NCBI GenBank assembly: GCA_963846635.1
Contig: CAWJXM010000025.1
Location: 62,001-126,000, forward strand
Length of the DNA: 64,000 nucleotides
Direction of reading: 5' to 3'
From: AP-15 sp963846635
GTDB taxonomy: Bacteria > Pseudomonadota > Alphaproteobacteria > ATCC43930 > CGMCC-115725
Part shown: positions 8,610 through 17,518 of the stretch, one piece after another
Numbering within the stretch: position 1 is the stretch's first letter
How the letters are laid out: each line of letters begins with the position of its first letter
The notes under the pieces: model-generated
Told to the model about the DNA's origin: nothing
Database searches by the model: none
Seen by the model: the letters and a program-made list of their open reading frames with translations, nothing else
Program-made: the position numbers and the translations under genes

Positions 8610-11099
8610 TCAAAACCGCTGCAGCAACCGGTCGATATAGTCGAGCTCGAGCTGCGGGCGGTCGCGCTCTCCCGCGCGCCGGCGCAGTTCGTCGAGGATA
8701 TCCCGGGCCCTCTGCATCGTGTTGTTGTCCGGAATTTTGACATCGTCCTGATCGTACGCACCGCCATTCGTCAGCGGCCGGCCGAGCGGGTCACGCTCGC
8801 CATCGCGGCGCTCGCCGAAGCCCGACTCGTCCTCTCGCGTGTCGCCTTGGCCGAGAGCATTGCCGAGGCGTTGTTGCATCTGCCGAGCAAACTCGCGCGC
8901 CGCCTGCTGTAGCTGATCGAGCGCGTCGGTTTGCGGGCCGATCGCATCGCCGGGCTGACCCTGGCGCAAGGCCTGAACCGCATCATTCATTGCCCGCTCC
9001 GCCCGACCGAGCGGATCAGGGATCTCGCCGAGCCCATCGCCCATGCGTCGCATGATTTCGCCCAACGCGTGGCGCAACGCCTCCTGTTGCCCGGCCGCGT
9101 CTCCCATCTCGGCACTGCCGCCCTGCTGCTTGGCTCCCTGGTTGCCGGGCATCCCCATTTGACCCTGCTTGGCTCCCTGATTGCCGGGCATCGCCATTTG
9201 CCCCTGTTCGCCCTGCTGGGCGCGGAAGCTGCGATCGAGCAGTTGCTGCTGGCGCTTCATCAATTCGTGCATGCCGCGCATCATCTGCTGCGCCTGGTTC
9301 GCCTGCTGCTGCGATCCTTGTCCGGGCCGTGCGGCTTGCAGGTTCTCAAGCATGTTTTGCAGCTCGGACAACAACTGACGCGCCGCGTCGCGCTGTCCGT
9401 TTTGCGCCAACTCGCGGGCGCGCTCGAGCATTCGTTCGAGATCGCGGCTCGTCACCATCCGCTGCGACGGATCGACCATCTGCTGATTATGGCCCGGATT
9501 GCGCGCCATATTTTTGGCAAGTGCCTGCAAATAGCGGTCGAGAGCCTGTCGCAACTCGCTCATCAGGCGGTCGATTTCTTTGTCGGGCGCGTTTTTCGCC
9601 AGCGCGTCCTGCAATTGGCGCTGCAGACGGCGCAGCTCGTTTTCGGCTTGCGCGGCGCCGCCATCCTCGATGCGCAGCGCGGTGTCCCAGAGCAGCTGCT
9701 CGACCTCGGTCAGCGAGGCCGCATCCTTGTGCAGCTGCAGCCGTTCCTGGGCTACGCGCAGTGCCAAAAATACGACCATGTCATTGCCGTACCGCTCGGG
9801 GCGTGATTGCAGGTCGCCGAGGATCTCGGCCACCTCGGGGCGTGATTTCGGGTCTTTTACCAACTCCTTGCGCTGGTCGATGATTGCCCGCGCGATCGGA
9901 TTGTGAAACTCGCGCTCAGGCAATTTGAGCAGCATCGGCTGACTCTCACCGGTTTGTCCCAGCGCGTCGGCGGCTACAAGGCGGATCTCGACAGGCAGGC
10001 CGGCCCAAAGGTGTGCGGTCAAGTCGTGGTAGCTTGTCGCCTCGGCCTGTTTGAGATGCAGCCCGGGCAGCGGCAACTCCAGCTCGATCTTTTCGCCGGG
10101 CTTGCCGCCTTGCCGGCGAATGACGGCCTTGACGCTTTCGACGCCGTAATCGTCGCTGGCTTTATAATCGAGGCGCAGCGCCTGATGCACGGTCGGCTCA
10201 GGCGGCTTGGCAAACATGACCGTCGGCGGATTGTCGGGGATGATTTCAATTGGCCAGCTGCCCAGCACGACACCCGCCTGCGACACCTCGATGCGCCGAC
10301 CTGATTTCAAAGTTGTTTGGGCACGAAAATTCTCTTTGTCGATGCTCCCGAAATCGACGAGTTTGCCGTCAATCGCGAGGCTCGGCACCGCGGCGCCGCC
10401 GTGAACCTGCGCCAGCAATGTACTGCCGATCGGCACGCGGATCGTCCGCTCGTTCTCCGGCCTCAGGAATTGCGGCGGCAGCCCGGTGTATTCCGGCGGC
10501 GTTACCCAGATATCGAGACTGGCCGCGACCGCCGGCGCGCCGCCTTCCAGGCTCGGTGTCACTGCCCGCAACAGCCGCTCACTCCAATCGCCACCGGCGT
10601 CGATAGCGGCAAGCAACAGCAATATCGTCAATACCACCCGCATGCCCCAAGGATCGCGTGAGGCAAACCCGGCGGCCGGCAATCCCACTCGCAATCGGCG
10701 CGCCGCTGCCGCCATGCGCTGGCGGTGCGCCTCCCACAGCTGTACCGCCAGCGGGTCGAGCGGGGCGCTGGGCTGGTCGGCGAGCGCTTGCAACGGACGA
10801 TGCTGCAATCCGCTCGCCTGCTCGATCCGGCGCCGCGCGGCGCTGCCGTCCGGCCTGCGAACGCCGCGGCATGCCGACCCCAGTGCTAGAAGAAAAGCTG
10901 CCCCGAGGACGAGCAACAGGGCGCCGTGCACGAGGCCCGGCAGCCGAACGAGCAGACCGAACAAGGCAAGGATCAAAAACAGGCACAGCACGACAACGGC
11001 CGGCCAACAGCGCGGCCATAGCCGTTCCCACAATAGGGCGCCGCGCGCCAGCCGCAGCCGGATCGCAAACGGTTGCTGATGAACCGAGCGGTCAGTCAT
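8610..11099 (-). CDS. TIGR02302/DUF4175 family membrane protein
   Basis: This is a large inner-membrane protein of about 829 residues, characteristic of alphaproteobacteria and of unknown function. Two close hydrophobic helices near residues 35-80 (VVVLCLFLILALFGLLV and ALLLVLGAAFLLAL) are followed by a cytoplasmic loop and a third helix, VVLTILLLLAAI. A large soluble region comes next, with WVTPPEYTGLPP and IPDNPPTVMF motifs. The C-terminal third is a Gln-rich coiled coil with QMMRGMHELMKRQQQLLDRSF. Two copies of a 39-bp unit encode its Met-Pro-Gly-Asn-Gln repeats. The ATG at 11099 overlaps the lysA stop as ATGA, so it is translationally coupled to lysA. Confidence 0.85.
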   Translation of the reverse strand: MTDRSVHQQPFAIRLRLARGALLWERLWPRCWPAVVVLCLFLILALFGLLVRLPGLVHGALLLVLGAAFLLALGSACRGVRRPDGSAARRRIEQASGLQHRPLQALADQPSAPLDPLAVQLWEAHRQRMAAAARRLRVGLPAAGFASRDPWGMRVVLTILLLLAAIDAGGDWSERLLRAVTPSLEGGAPAVAASLDIWVTPPEYTGLPPQFLRPENERTIRVPIGSTLLAQVHGGAAVPSLAIDGKLVDFGSIDKENFRAQTTLKSGRRIEVSQAGVVLGSWPIEIIPDNPPTVMFAKPPEPTVHQALRLDYKASDDYGVESVKAVIRRQGGKPGEKIELELPLPGLHLKQAEATSYHDLTAHLWAGLPVEIRLVAADALGQTGESQPMLLKLPEREFHNPIARAIIDQRKELVKDPKSRPEVAEILGDLQSRPERYGNDMVVFLALRVAQERLQLHKDAASLTEVEQLLWDTALRIEDGGAAQAENELRRLQRQLQDALAKNAPDKEIDRLMSELRQALDRYLQALAKNMARNPGHNQQMVDPSQRMVTSRDLERMLERARELAQNGQRDAARQLLSELQNMLENLQAARPGQGSQQQANQAQQMMRGMHELMKRQQQLLDRSFRAQQGEQGQMAMPGNQGAKQGQMGMPGNQGAKQQGGSAEMGDAAGQQEALRHALGEIMRRMGDGLGEIPDPLGRAERAMNDAVQALRQGQPGDAIGPQTDALDQLQQAAREFARQMQQRLGNALGQGDTREDESGFGERRDGERDPLGRPLTNGGAYDQDDVKIPDNNTMQRARDILDELRRRAGERDRPQLELDYIDRLLQRF
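9129..9206 (-). repeat. Two imperfect 39-bp tandem units inside the DUF4175 gene
   Basis: Positions 9129-9167 and 9168-9206 are near-identical 39-bp copies differing at a few bases. On the minus strand each encodes a 13-residue unit, QGQM-MPGNQGAK. The repeat sits in the low-complexity Gln-rich segment, where copy number could change by slippage without breaking the frame. Confidence 0.85.
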
Positions 11100-12424
11100 G
11101 CGACACCTCGCCTTTGCGGCTGTTCGACAGCCCCCTGATCGAGCCAATCCGGGATTCGATCGAGCGCCAATAGCGCCTCATAGCTCGGCCGCGCGCGGAT
11201 AACGGCCGACCGCTCGCCGGCAACCAGCACCTCCGGGACCAGAAGGCGGCTGTTGTAGGTCGAACTCATGACCGCCCCATAGGCGCCGGCGGCGGTAAAG
11301 GCGATCAAATCGCCCTGCGCCAATGGCGGCAGAGCGCGATCGACCGCAAATGTATCGCCGGTCTCACAGACCGGTCCGACGACGTCGGCGGGTTTGAGGT
11401 CGACGTTGAGTGAAGGCTGGTCGACGGTCATAATGTCGTGCCATGCGTCGTATAGCGCCGGGCGGATCAGATCGTTCATCGCGGCATCGACAATAACAAA
11501 GCGCCGCGTCTTTGCCTGCTTGACATAAATCACCCGGGTGACGAGGAGGCCGGCCGATGCGGTCAGGATACGGCCCGGCTCAAAGGCGAGCGACACATCC
11601 AAACCACCGAAAATCGAGCAGGCCAGTTTCGCATAATCCTCAATCTTCGGGGCGCATTCGCCGCGATAGCGGATGCCGAGCCCACCGCCGAGATCGACCC
11701 GATCGACCGCGAGACCGGTGCCGCGCACGTCCCGCACGAGTTCGGCAAGTCTGCCAAAGGCATGCCGATAGGGTTCGAGATCGACAAGCTGCGAGCCAAT
11801 ATGGACCGCAAACCCGACCGGAGCCAGGCTGGGAAGGGTTTTTGCGAGTCGATAAACGGCGGCCGCTTCATCGAAATCGATGCCGAATTTGTTTTCTTTT
11901 TTGCCGGTGGCGATTTTGACGTGGGTTAACGCATCGACATCGGGGTTGACCCGCAAAACCACCGCCGCGATGCGCCCAAGACCTTTCGCGATCGCGCTCA
12001 GCTGGTGCAGTTCGGGCACCGACTCGACGTTGATCTGATGGATGCCGGCGGTCAGAGCGGCGGTTATTTCCTGTGCCGTCTTGCCGACCCCGGAAAACAC
12101 GATGCGCTCGGGCGGCACGCCGGCCGCCAGGGCGCGCCGCAGCTCGCCCTCGGAAACGACGTCAGCACCGGCACCGAGGGTGGCGAACAGACGCACGACC
12201 GCAAGGTTCGAGTTCGCTTTTACGGCATAGCAAATCAGCGGCCATTCGGCGGCAAAAGCCGCGGCAAAGCGCCGGTACCGTTCGGAAAACGCAGCCGAGG
12301 AATAAACGTAAAAAGGGGTCCCGACCTGAGCGGCAATCTGCCGGACCGGGACGTCCTCGGCGTAGAGTTCGCCATCGCGATAAGAGAACAATTCACTCAC
12401 GCGGGTAAGCTCGGGGATAGACAT
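11096..12424 (-). CDS. lysA: Diaminopimelate decarboxylase
   Basis: This PLP-dependent fold-III decarboxylase turns meso-diaminopimelate into L-lysine, the last lysine step. The start ATG at 12424 gives MSIPELTRVSELFSYRDGEL, about 442 residues. The PLP lysine is K69 in ICYAVKAN. Conserved blocks include GVGKTAQEI, NKFGIDF, GFAVHIGSQL, DLGGGLGI, FEPGRIL and the substrate-binding GPVCETGD. The frame stays open upstream, but residues before MSIPEL are unlike the family. The start overlaps the lipoprotein gene by about 30 bp and the stop overlaps the DUF4175 start, so the block is one operon. Confidence 0.96.
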   Translation of the reverse strand: MSIPELTRVSELFSYRDGELYAEDVPVRQIAAQVGTPFYVYSSAAFSERYRRFAAAFAAEWPLICYAVKANSNLAVVRLFATLGAGADVVSEGELRRALAAGVPPERIVFSGVGKTAQEITAALTAGIHQINVESVPELHQLSAIAKGLGRIAAVVLRVNPDVDALTHVKIATGKKENKFGIDFDEAAAVYRLAKTLPSLAPVGFAVHIGSQLVDLEPYRHAFGRLAELVRDVRGTGLAVDRVDLGGGLGIRYRGECAPKIEDYAKLACSIFGGLDVSLAFEPGRILTASAGLLVTRVIYVKQAKTRRFVIVDAAMNDLIRPALYDAWHDIMTVDQPSLNVDLKPADVVGPVCETGDTFAVDRALPPLAQGDLIAFTAAGAYGAVMSSTYNSRLLVPEVLVAGERSAVIRARPSYEALLALDRIPDWLDQGAVEQPQRRGVA

Positions 12425-12587
12425 TCGGCACACCGGGCGGCGGTTGCGGCGGCCCCTTTTTTCCGCAATCGACGAGGCCCAAGGACAACAGCAGCAGCGC
12501 TGCACCGCTGCAGACGCGCAGGGCCAACCTCGTGGTTGCGCATTGCCGCCGCGGAGCGCGAACCTGCAAGAGCCACGCCTCAATCAT
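12393..12587 (-). CDS. lptM: LptM-type small lipoprotein
   Basis: This small protein of about 64 residues has a hydrophobic signal (SGAALLLLSLGLVDC) ending in a lipobox cysteine, followed by GKKGPPQPPPG. CGxKGPL/P directly after the lipidated Cys is the hallmark of LptM (YifL), which helps mature the LptDE lipopolysaccharide translocon. The gene lies between argH and lysA, its usual place in alphaproteobacteria. The ATG at 12587 overlaps the argH stop. The N-terminus is longer than typical, so a later start is possible. Confidence 0.8.
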   Translation of the reverse strand: MIEAWLLQVRAPRRQCATTRLALRVCSGAALLLLSLGLVDCGKKGPPQPPPGVPNVYPRAYPRE

Positions 12588-13998
12588 CGCCCAAGTAGCT
12601 CTGCCTTGCCGCTGCCGCGGCGGCGCGGACCAAGTCGGGGGCGGTGCCGCCAAAACTTCTGCGGCTCGCAACCGAGCATTCGGGGCGGAGCACGTCATAG
12701 ACAGCGGCGGTGATTGCCGGCTCGACCGCCTGCAATTCGGCGAGCGGCAATTCGGCGAGGGTGCACCCCCGTTGCTCGGCCCGCTTTACGATCTCACCGG
12801 TCGCATGGTGAGCCCGGCGAAACGGCAGCCCGGCCGCGCGCACGAGCCAGTCGGCAAGATCGGTCGCGGTTGAGTAACCGCGACCGGCGGCGGCGCGCAG
12901 CCTCTCTCGATCGGGGCGCATGTCGCGCACCATGCCGATGGTCGCGGCGAGGCACAATTCGAGCGCGTCAGCCGCCTCGAATACCGGGATTTTGTCCTCT
13001 TGCATGTCCTTGCCATAGGCAAGCGGCAGGCCCTTCATTACCGTCAGCAAAGCCAGCAACGAGCCGGCGAGCCGCCCGCTCTTTGCACGCACCAGTTCGG
13101 CGGCATCGGGGTTGCGCTTTTGCGGCATGATCGAGCTGCCGGTGGTGAAGGCATCGCTCAGGGCAATAAAGCCGAAGCCGTCGCTGCACCACAGCACGAT
13201 CTCTTCGGCAAAGCGCGACAGATGGGTTCCGGTGAGGGCTGCTGCGGCGAGAAATTCAACCGCAAAATCGCGATCGGAGACGGCATCGAGCGAGTTCGCC
13301 ATCGGCCGTGCGAAGCCGAGTGCGGCGGCGGTCGCGTGGCGATCGATCGGGAACGATGTTCCGGCAAGTGCTGCGGCGCCGAGCGGCAACTCGTTCAATC
13401 GGCGGCGGCAATCGGCAAAGCGCCCGCGGTCGCGTCCGATCATTTCGACATAGGCCATCAGATGGTGGCCAAAGGTGACCGGTTGGGCGATCTGAAGATG
13501 GGTGAAGCCCGGCATCACGGTATCGGCCTCGACCTCGGCGCGATCGATCAGCGCCTGCTGCAGCTCTCGCATCGCGCGATCGATGCGCTCGATCGTCGCA
13601 CGCAACCACAGCCGCAAATCGGTCGCGACCTGGTCGTTGCGCGAACGCGCGGTGTGCAGGCGACCGGCGATCGGCCCGATCAGCTCGGCAAGACGCGCCT
13701 CGATGTTCATATGAATGTCTTCGTGCGCCTCGCTAAAGGTGAATTGACCGCATTCAATCTCGGCCTTGATCTGGTCTAGACCGGCCTGGATTGCCGCACC
13801 ATCTTGCGCCGACAGAATGTCCTGTGCGACCAGCATCGCACAATGGGCCTGGGAGCCGGCAATGTCCTCCGCCCATAGGCGCTTGTCGAATTCAATGGAG
13901 GCATTTATGCGGCGCATGATCTCCGCGGGGCCAGCCGTAAAGCGACCGCCCCAATGCGTATTCGCTGCGCTCGCTGTCGGTTCTTTACCGCCAGTCAT
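12580..13998 (-). CDS. argH: Argininosuccinate lyase
   Basis: This 472-residue fumarase/aspartase-superfamily enzyme splits argininosuccinate into arginine and fumarate, the last step of arginine synthesis. The superfamily signature GSSIMPQKRNPD is intact. HTARSRNDQVATDLRLW and PGFTHLQIAQPVTFGHH contribute substrate and catalytic residues. The product begins near THWGGRF, the usual N-terminus. It is the first gene of the argH-lptM-lysA-DUF4175 unit and is divergent from the TlpA gene, with 36 bp between the two starts. Confidence 0.97.
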   Translation of the reverse strand: MTGGKEPTASAANTHWGGRFTAGPAEIMRRINASIEFDKRLWAEDIAGSQAHCAMLVAQDILSAQDGAAIQAGLDQIKAEIECGQFTFSEAHEDIHMNIEARLAELIGPIAGRLHTARSRNDQVATDLRLWLRATIERIDRAMRELQQALIDRAEVEADTVMPGFTHLQIAQPVTFGHHLMAYVEMIGRDRGRFADCRRRLNELPLGAAALAGTSFPIDRHATAAALGFARPMANSLDAVSDRDFAVEFLAAAALTGTHLSRFAEEIVLWCSDGFGFIALSDAFTTGSSIMPQKRNPDAAELVRAKSGRLAGSLLALLTVMKGLPLAYGKDMQEDKIPVFEAADALELCLAATIGMVRDMRPDRERLRAAAGRGYSTATDLADWLVRAAGLPFRRAHHATGEIVKRAEQRGCTLAELPLAELQAVEPAITAAVYDVLRPECSVASRRSFGGTAPDLVRAAAAAARQSYLGDD

Positions 13999-14034
13999 CC
14001 GCCGACCTGCAGATCGCCGCTAGAAAGACCCGGG

Positions 14035-14658
14035 ATGAGATCGGGCCGCCCGCCGGTTTTGGCATTCGTTGTTTTGGTTCTGGCCCTGATGCTGTCAGCA
14101 GCCCTTCTGCTGATCTGGGCTGAGCGCAGCACGGTTGACCAAGGTCCGGTTGCTGTCGAGCAGACCCCGCTCGGGCACTTCGTTCCGGTGGCGTCCCCAC
14201 GACCGGCGCCGCCGGTCAGCTTCACCGACATCGCCGGGAAGACTGTCCATTTGTCCGATTTCGCCGGCAAGGTGGTGCTCCTGAACCTATGGGCTACTTG
14301 GTGCGCACCGTGCCGGCACGAAATGCCGTCATTGGAGCGGTTGCAAGAGCGGTTTGGCGACAAACTCGCGGTCCTCCCGGTTTCGCAGGATTTGGGCGGC
14401 AACAAGGTGGTAGCGCCATTCGTCAGCAAACTCGGGCTCGCGAAGCTGAAAGTCTATGTCGACCCCAAAAGCACGGTCGGGCGAGCCTTCAAGGTCGAGG
14501 GGCTTCCCACCAGTTTTCTGCTTGATCGGCATGGGCGCGTGCTTGGCCGTGTCGAGGGGGAGGCGCAATGGGACTCGTCGCAGATGCTGGCGGTGGTCGA
14601 GCCGCTCCTGGCCTCGGACGACATTGCTAAGACGCCTTCCCCGCAAGCACATCCCTGA
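14035..14658 (+). CDS. TlpA-family membrane-anchored thioredoxin
   Basis: This 207-residue protein has an N-terminal membrane anchor (PPVLAFVVLVLALMLSAALLL) and a periplasmic thioredoxin fold. The redox site is W89-C-A-P-C93, preceded by KVVLLNLWAT as in TlpA/ResA. The cis-Pro region is VEGLPTSFLLDRHG. Such proteins reduce periplasmic disulfides, often for cytochrome c or cytochrome oxidase maturation. The start at 14035 puts the anchor at the N-terminus. It is divergent from argH, the usual arrangement in this class. Its 3' end overlaps the convergent esterase by 32 bp. Confidence 0.9.
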   Translation: MRSGRPPVLAFVVLVLALMLSAALLLIWAERSTVDQGPVAVEQTPLGHFVPVASPRPAPPVSFTDIAGKTVHLSDFAGKVVLLNLWATWCAPCRHEMPSLERLQERFGDKLAVLPVSQDLGGNKVVAPFVSKLGLAKLKVYVDPKSTVGRAFKVEGLPTSFLLDRHGRVLGRVEGEAQWDSSQMLAVVEPLLASDDIAKTPSPQAHP

Positions 14659-15292
14659 GGAACATCCCGCCGCGCCGCAGCCCGTTCTCGTCGATCGAAT
14701 GGCCGATACCGGTACAGGTCAGAGTTTCCACCGGAACGCCAGCCTCCTTCAGCGCGGCCTCGGCCGCCGCGAGCGAGGCGTAGGGCACGAGCGGGTCCTC
14801 GGTGCCATGGACCAGCAGGAGCCGCGGCCGCGAGCGCAGCTCGCTTGCCAGCAGTTCGGGGGCGAGCAGCCGACCCGAAAAACCCAGAATGCCAGCCGCG
14901 GGTTGCGCTCGTCGCAACCCGACAAACAGCGACATCATGGTTCCTTGCGAAAACCCGACCAGCGCCAGATCGGCATCGCTAAGCCCGCGCTCGGCCAAGG
15001 TTTCGTCGATGAAGGCGTCGAGCATCGGCGCGGCGGCGCGCACGCCTGCCAGAACCGCCGCCGGACTGCGATCCTGCGCGCTGAACCACTGATAGCCATA
15101 GGGCGCCATGTCGCACGGAAACGGTGCGTTCGGCGAGACGAATTCGACCTCGGGCAACAGCGGCGCCCAGTAGGGGGCGAGCCCGATCAGGTCGTTGCCG
15201 TCGGCACCCAGGCCATGCAGCAGAATGACCAGCCGCTTTGGCTTGCCGCCGGAGGCAGGCGGGTGCGACGGTCCGGACAATTTCCCCAGCAT
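14627..15292 (-). CDS. Phospholipase/carboxylesterase-family alpha/beta hydrolase
   Basis: This 221-residue serine hydrolase belongs to the carboxylesterase/acyl-protein thioesterase-like family. The oxyanion region is VILLHGLGADGNDL, the nucleophile is S115 in GFSQG, the acid Asp is in VHGTEDPLVPY and the His is in GIGHSID. The family cleaves small acyl esters, and its natural substrate here is unknown. The ATG at 15292 begins MLGKLSGPSHPP. It converges on and overlaps the TlpA gene. Confidence 0.9.
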   Translation of the reverse strand: MLGKLSGPSHPPASGGKPKRLVILLHGLGADGNDLIGLAPYWAPLLPEVEFVSPNAPFPCDMAPYGYQWFSAQDRSPAAVLAGVRAAAPMLDAFIDETLAERGLSDADLALVGFSQGTMMSLFVGLRRAQPAAGILGFSGRLLAPELLASELRSRPRLLLVHGTEDPLVPYASLAAAEAALKEAGVPVETLTCTGIGHSIDENGLRRGGMFLRDVLAGKAS

Positions 15293-15384
15293 CGATGCGG
15301 TCTTTCACAAAGCCGGCTCAGTTCGACAGCCATAGCCGAAAGCCGCCCCCGCTGTCATCCGCGGCGAAGCAAACAGCGTCGGCG

Positions 15385-16255
15385 ATGAGCGCGAAAGAGA
15401 TCGTTACGCGGTTTGCGCCGAGCCCGACCGGATATCTGCATCTGGGTCATGTCCGCTCGGCGCTCGAAGGCTGGCGGGCGGCGCGGCAGAGCGGTGGGCG
15501 ATTTCTGCTGCGGCTCGAAGACATTGACCGCGGCCGCTGCCGTGACGAATACGCCGCGGCGATCCTCGAGGATCTGACTTGGCTCGGCATCGACTGGGAC
15601 AGGCCGGTCCGGCGCCAGTCCGAGCATTTCGACGATTATCGCGCAGCTCTCGGTCGGCTTGGAGAAGCTAGGTGTGCTCTATCCATGCTTCTGCACGCGG
15701 CGCGAGATCCAGGCTGAGATCGCGCGGGCGGGCGGTGCGCCGCAGGGCGAGGCGGGGCCGCTTTATCCCGGAACCTGCCGTCAGCTGGGTCTGGCGGATC
15801 GCGTTGCAAAAGAGCGCGCGGGGCTCGATTTCGCGCTGCGGCTCGACCTCGCCCGCGCGCTCGCGCTAACCGGTCCGCTCGATTGGATCGAAGAAGGCGG
15901 CGGCGCGCCGCAGCATGTCAACGCCGACCCGGGGAGGCTCGGCGATGTCGTGCTGGCGCGCAAAGAAATACCCGCGAGCTATCATCTTGCGGTCACTGTC
16001 GATGATGCGCTGCAAGGCGTTACTTTGGTGACCCGCGGCGAGGATCTGGCGACCGCGACGCACATCCATCGTGTGCTGCAAGCGCTGCTCGGCTTGCCGA
16101 CGCCAAATTACCGTCATCACCCGCTGGTGACCGACGCCACCGGCCGCCGCCTCGCCAAACGCGACCGCGCACTGACCATCCGCGCGATGCGCGCGAGCGG
16201 CATGTCGCCGGATGCGGTTATCGCGCAGGCTATGTCCGCCGAGCCCCGGCCCTAA
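15385..16255 (+). CDS. gluQ: Glutamyl-Q tRNA(Asp) synthetase, frame broken once
   Basis: This GluRS-like enzyme lacks an anticodon-binding domain and normally attaches glutamate to queuosine in tRNA(Asp). The start at 15385 gives MSAKEIVTRFAPSPTGYLHLGH, with HLGH as the class I HIGH motif. LLRLEDIDRGRC follows. At 15659-15660 a TT seems to hold one T too many. The frame then continues as EKLGVLYPCFCTRREI, then DVVLARKEIPASYHLAVTVDD and GRRLAKRDRALTIR (the KMSKS-equivalent loop). The Cys residues of the zinc site are visible in the second part. Restored length is 289 residues, normal for GluQ-RS. The stop overlaps the convergent phage-like gene by 4 bp. Confidence 0.9.
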
Positions 16256-16599
16256 ACCGCGGCGCCGTCGGCGTCGCGCCAGGCTCCGGCCGACCACCAT
16301 AGCGGCCGGCCAAGAGTTTCGTCGAAAAACATCTCGCCCGGATAGCGCCCGGCCGCCGGCCTATCTACGCTCGACCCGCTTCGCGGCAATTGGCGGAAGC
16401 CCAGATTGAGCAATTGGCGCAGCCAGTGCGTCTCGACGAGGCGATCGACCGGTTCGAATACGCCGGTGTCGCCAGGCATTTCCAAGGCATGTGGAATCTC
16501 GACAATCCCATCGGCAGGTACGGTAAGCTGAAAACCGTCAGCGAGCTCGATCGTGGTCGGCGCCAAGCCTTCGGGGGCGATCAGCCGATGATAAATCAT
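16252..16599 (-). CDS. Phage tail-associated-like hypothetical protein
   Basis: I do not recognise a named family for this 115-residue protein. Its C-terminus, ETLGRPLWWSAGAWRDADG, resembles the end of many phage tail or receptor-binding accessory proteins, which carry a TLG-P-WW-G--W-DA-G pattern. The start overlaps the upstream coiled-coil gene as ATGA, so the two are coupled. No integrase, terminase or capsid gene lies nearby. A prophage remnant or a domesticated tail-like element is possible. Confidence 0.65.
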   Translation of the reverse strand: MIYHRLIAPEGLAPTTIELADGFQLTVPADGIVEIPHALEMPGDTGVFEPVDRLVETHWLRQLLNLGFRQLPRSGSSVDRPAAGRYPGEMFFDETLGRPLWWSAGAWRDADGAAV

Positions 16600-17312
16600 T
16601 GGACATCGTTCTTTTGCAGCTCAGCGTCGGGGTCGATGACGAGAGCCGCGAGCAGTCGTTGGCCGGCTTGCGGATCGTGCCGCACCGAAGCTGTGCGCTT
16701 GGTGTCGTCGATGACCCTACTGACTCCTGCGGCGGCCTCCAATGCGCCGGGCAGCCGATCGGCGCGGTTGCCGCACCGCAAAAGCTCGGTCCGCAGACCG
16801 TGCAACACGGCTTCGTGTTCGAGCGCTGTCGTGAGCGCTGCGCGATATTGAGCAGCAAAGTCACGCGCCGCGTCGACCGCGGCAGTGCAAACGGCCTCGT
16901 CGCGCCGACGCTGCAAGTCTCGGACCTTGGCGGCGCAGCGCTGAAATGACTGTTCGGCGGCTGGAAGTGCGGTTCGCGCCGCCGCCGCATCAGCAGCCAG
17001 TGTCTTGCTGCGCTGCGCGGCGGCGACGATTGCCGGATTGGGCTCGGGGCGGGGATCAACGCCGCCGCTGGCAAGCCAATTGCCGAGTTGACGCTCCTCC
17101 GCGGCTGTTAGGGCGGCGAGTTGGGTTTCCTGTCCGGAGGCTCCGGCGATGATTGCAGCTAGCCGCATCGCCGGCTCCTGCGCCGCCGCAAGCTCTGCCT
17201 CGGCCAATGCCAACGCGGCAATCGCATCGGCCAATCGCGCGCGTGCTGGGGAACGCACCGCATTTTCCGGCGCAAGCGCCGGCTGGCGGGCAAGATCAAT
17301 CAAACCACCCAT
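16596..17312 (-). CDS. Ala-rich coiled-coil hypothetical protein (phage-like neighbour)
   Basis: This hypothetical protein of about 238 residues is rich in Ala, Arg and Glu. Long heptad-like stretches (ADAIAALALAEAELAAAQEP and KVRDLQRRRDEAVC) suggest coiled coils. There is no signal peptide or membrane helix. I chose the ATG at 17312 (MGGLIDLARQPAL) because upstream residues look non-coding. It overlaps the next gene by 4 bp and probably acts with it. The length and composition would fit a phage minor structural protein, but that is inference. Confidence 0.6.
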   Translation of the reverse strand: MGGLIDLARQPALAPENAVRSPARARLADAIAALALAEAELAAAQEPAMRLAAIIAGASGQETQLAALTAAEERQLGNWLASGGVDPRPEPNPAIVAAAQRSKTLAADAAAARTALPAAEQSFQRCAAKVRDLQRRRDEAVCTAAVDAARDFAAQYRAALTTALEHEAVLHGLRTELLRCGNRADRLPGALEAAAGVSRVIDDTKRTASVRHDPQAGQRLLAALVIDPDAELQKNDVQ

Positions 17313-17518
17313 CGCTGTCCTCGCGGCTGTCGCTGGCCGGGCCCGTCCGGGCCCATAACGTAAAGCGACCCTACCCGCTTGCGGCGACCCCGGCAGTAGC
17401 AAGCTGGCAAGCTTGGAAGTTTGGAGATGCGGTCGTTAGGGGTGAGCCGCCCGATATACGGCGGGCGCGCCTCCCCTGGTCGCAGCCTTCGCGTGAACTT
17501 AAGCGTTCCCGACCCAGG

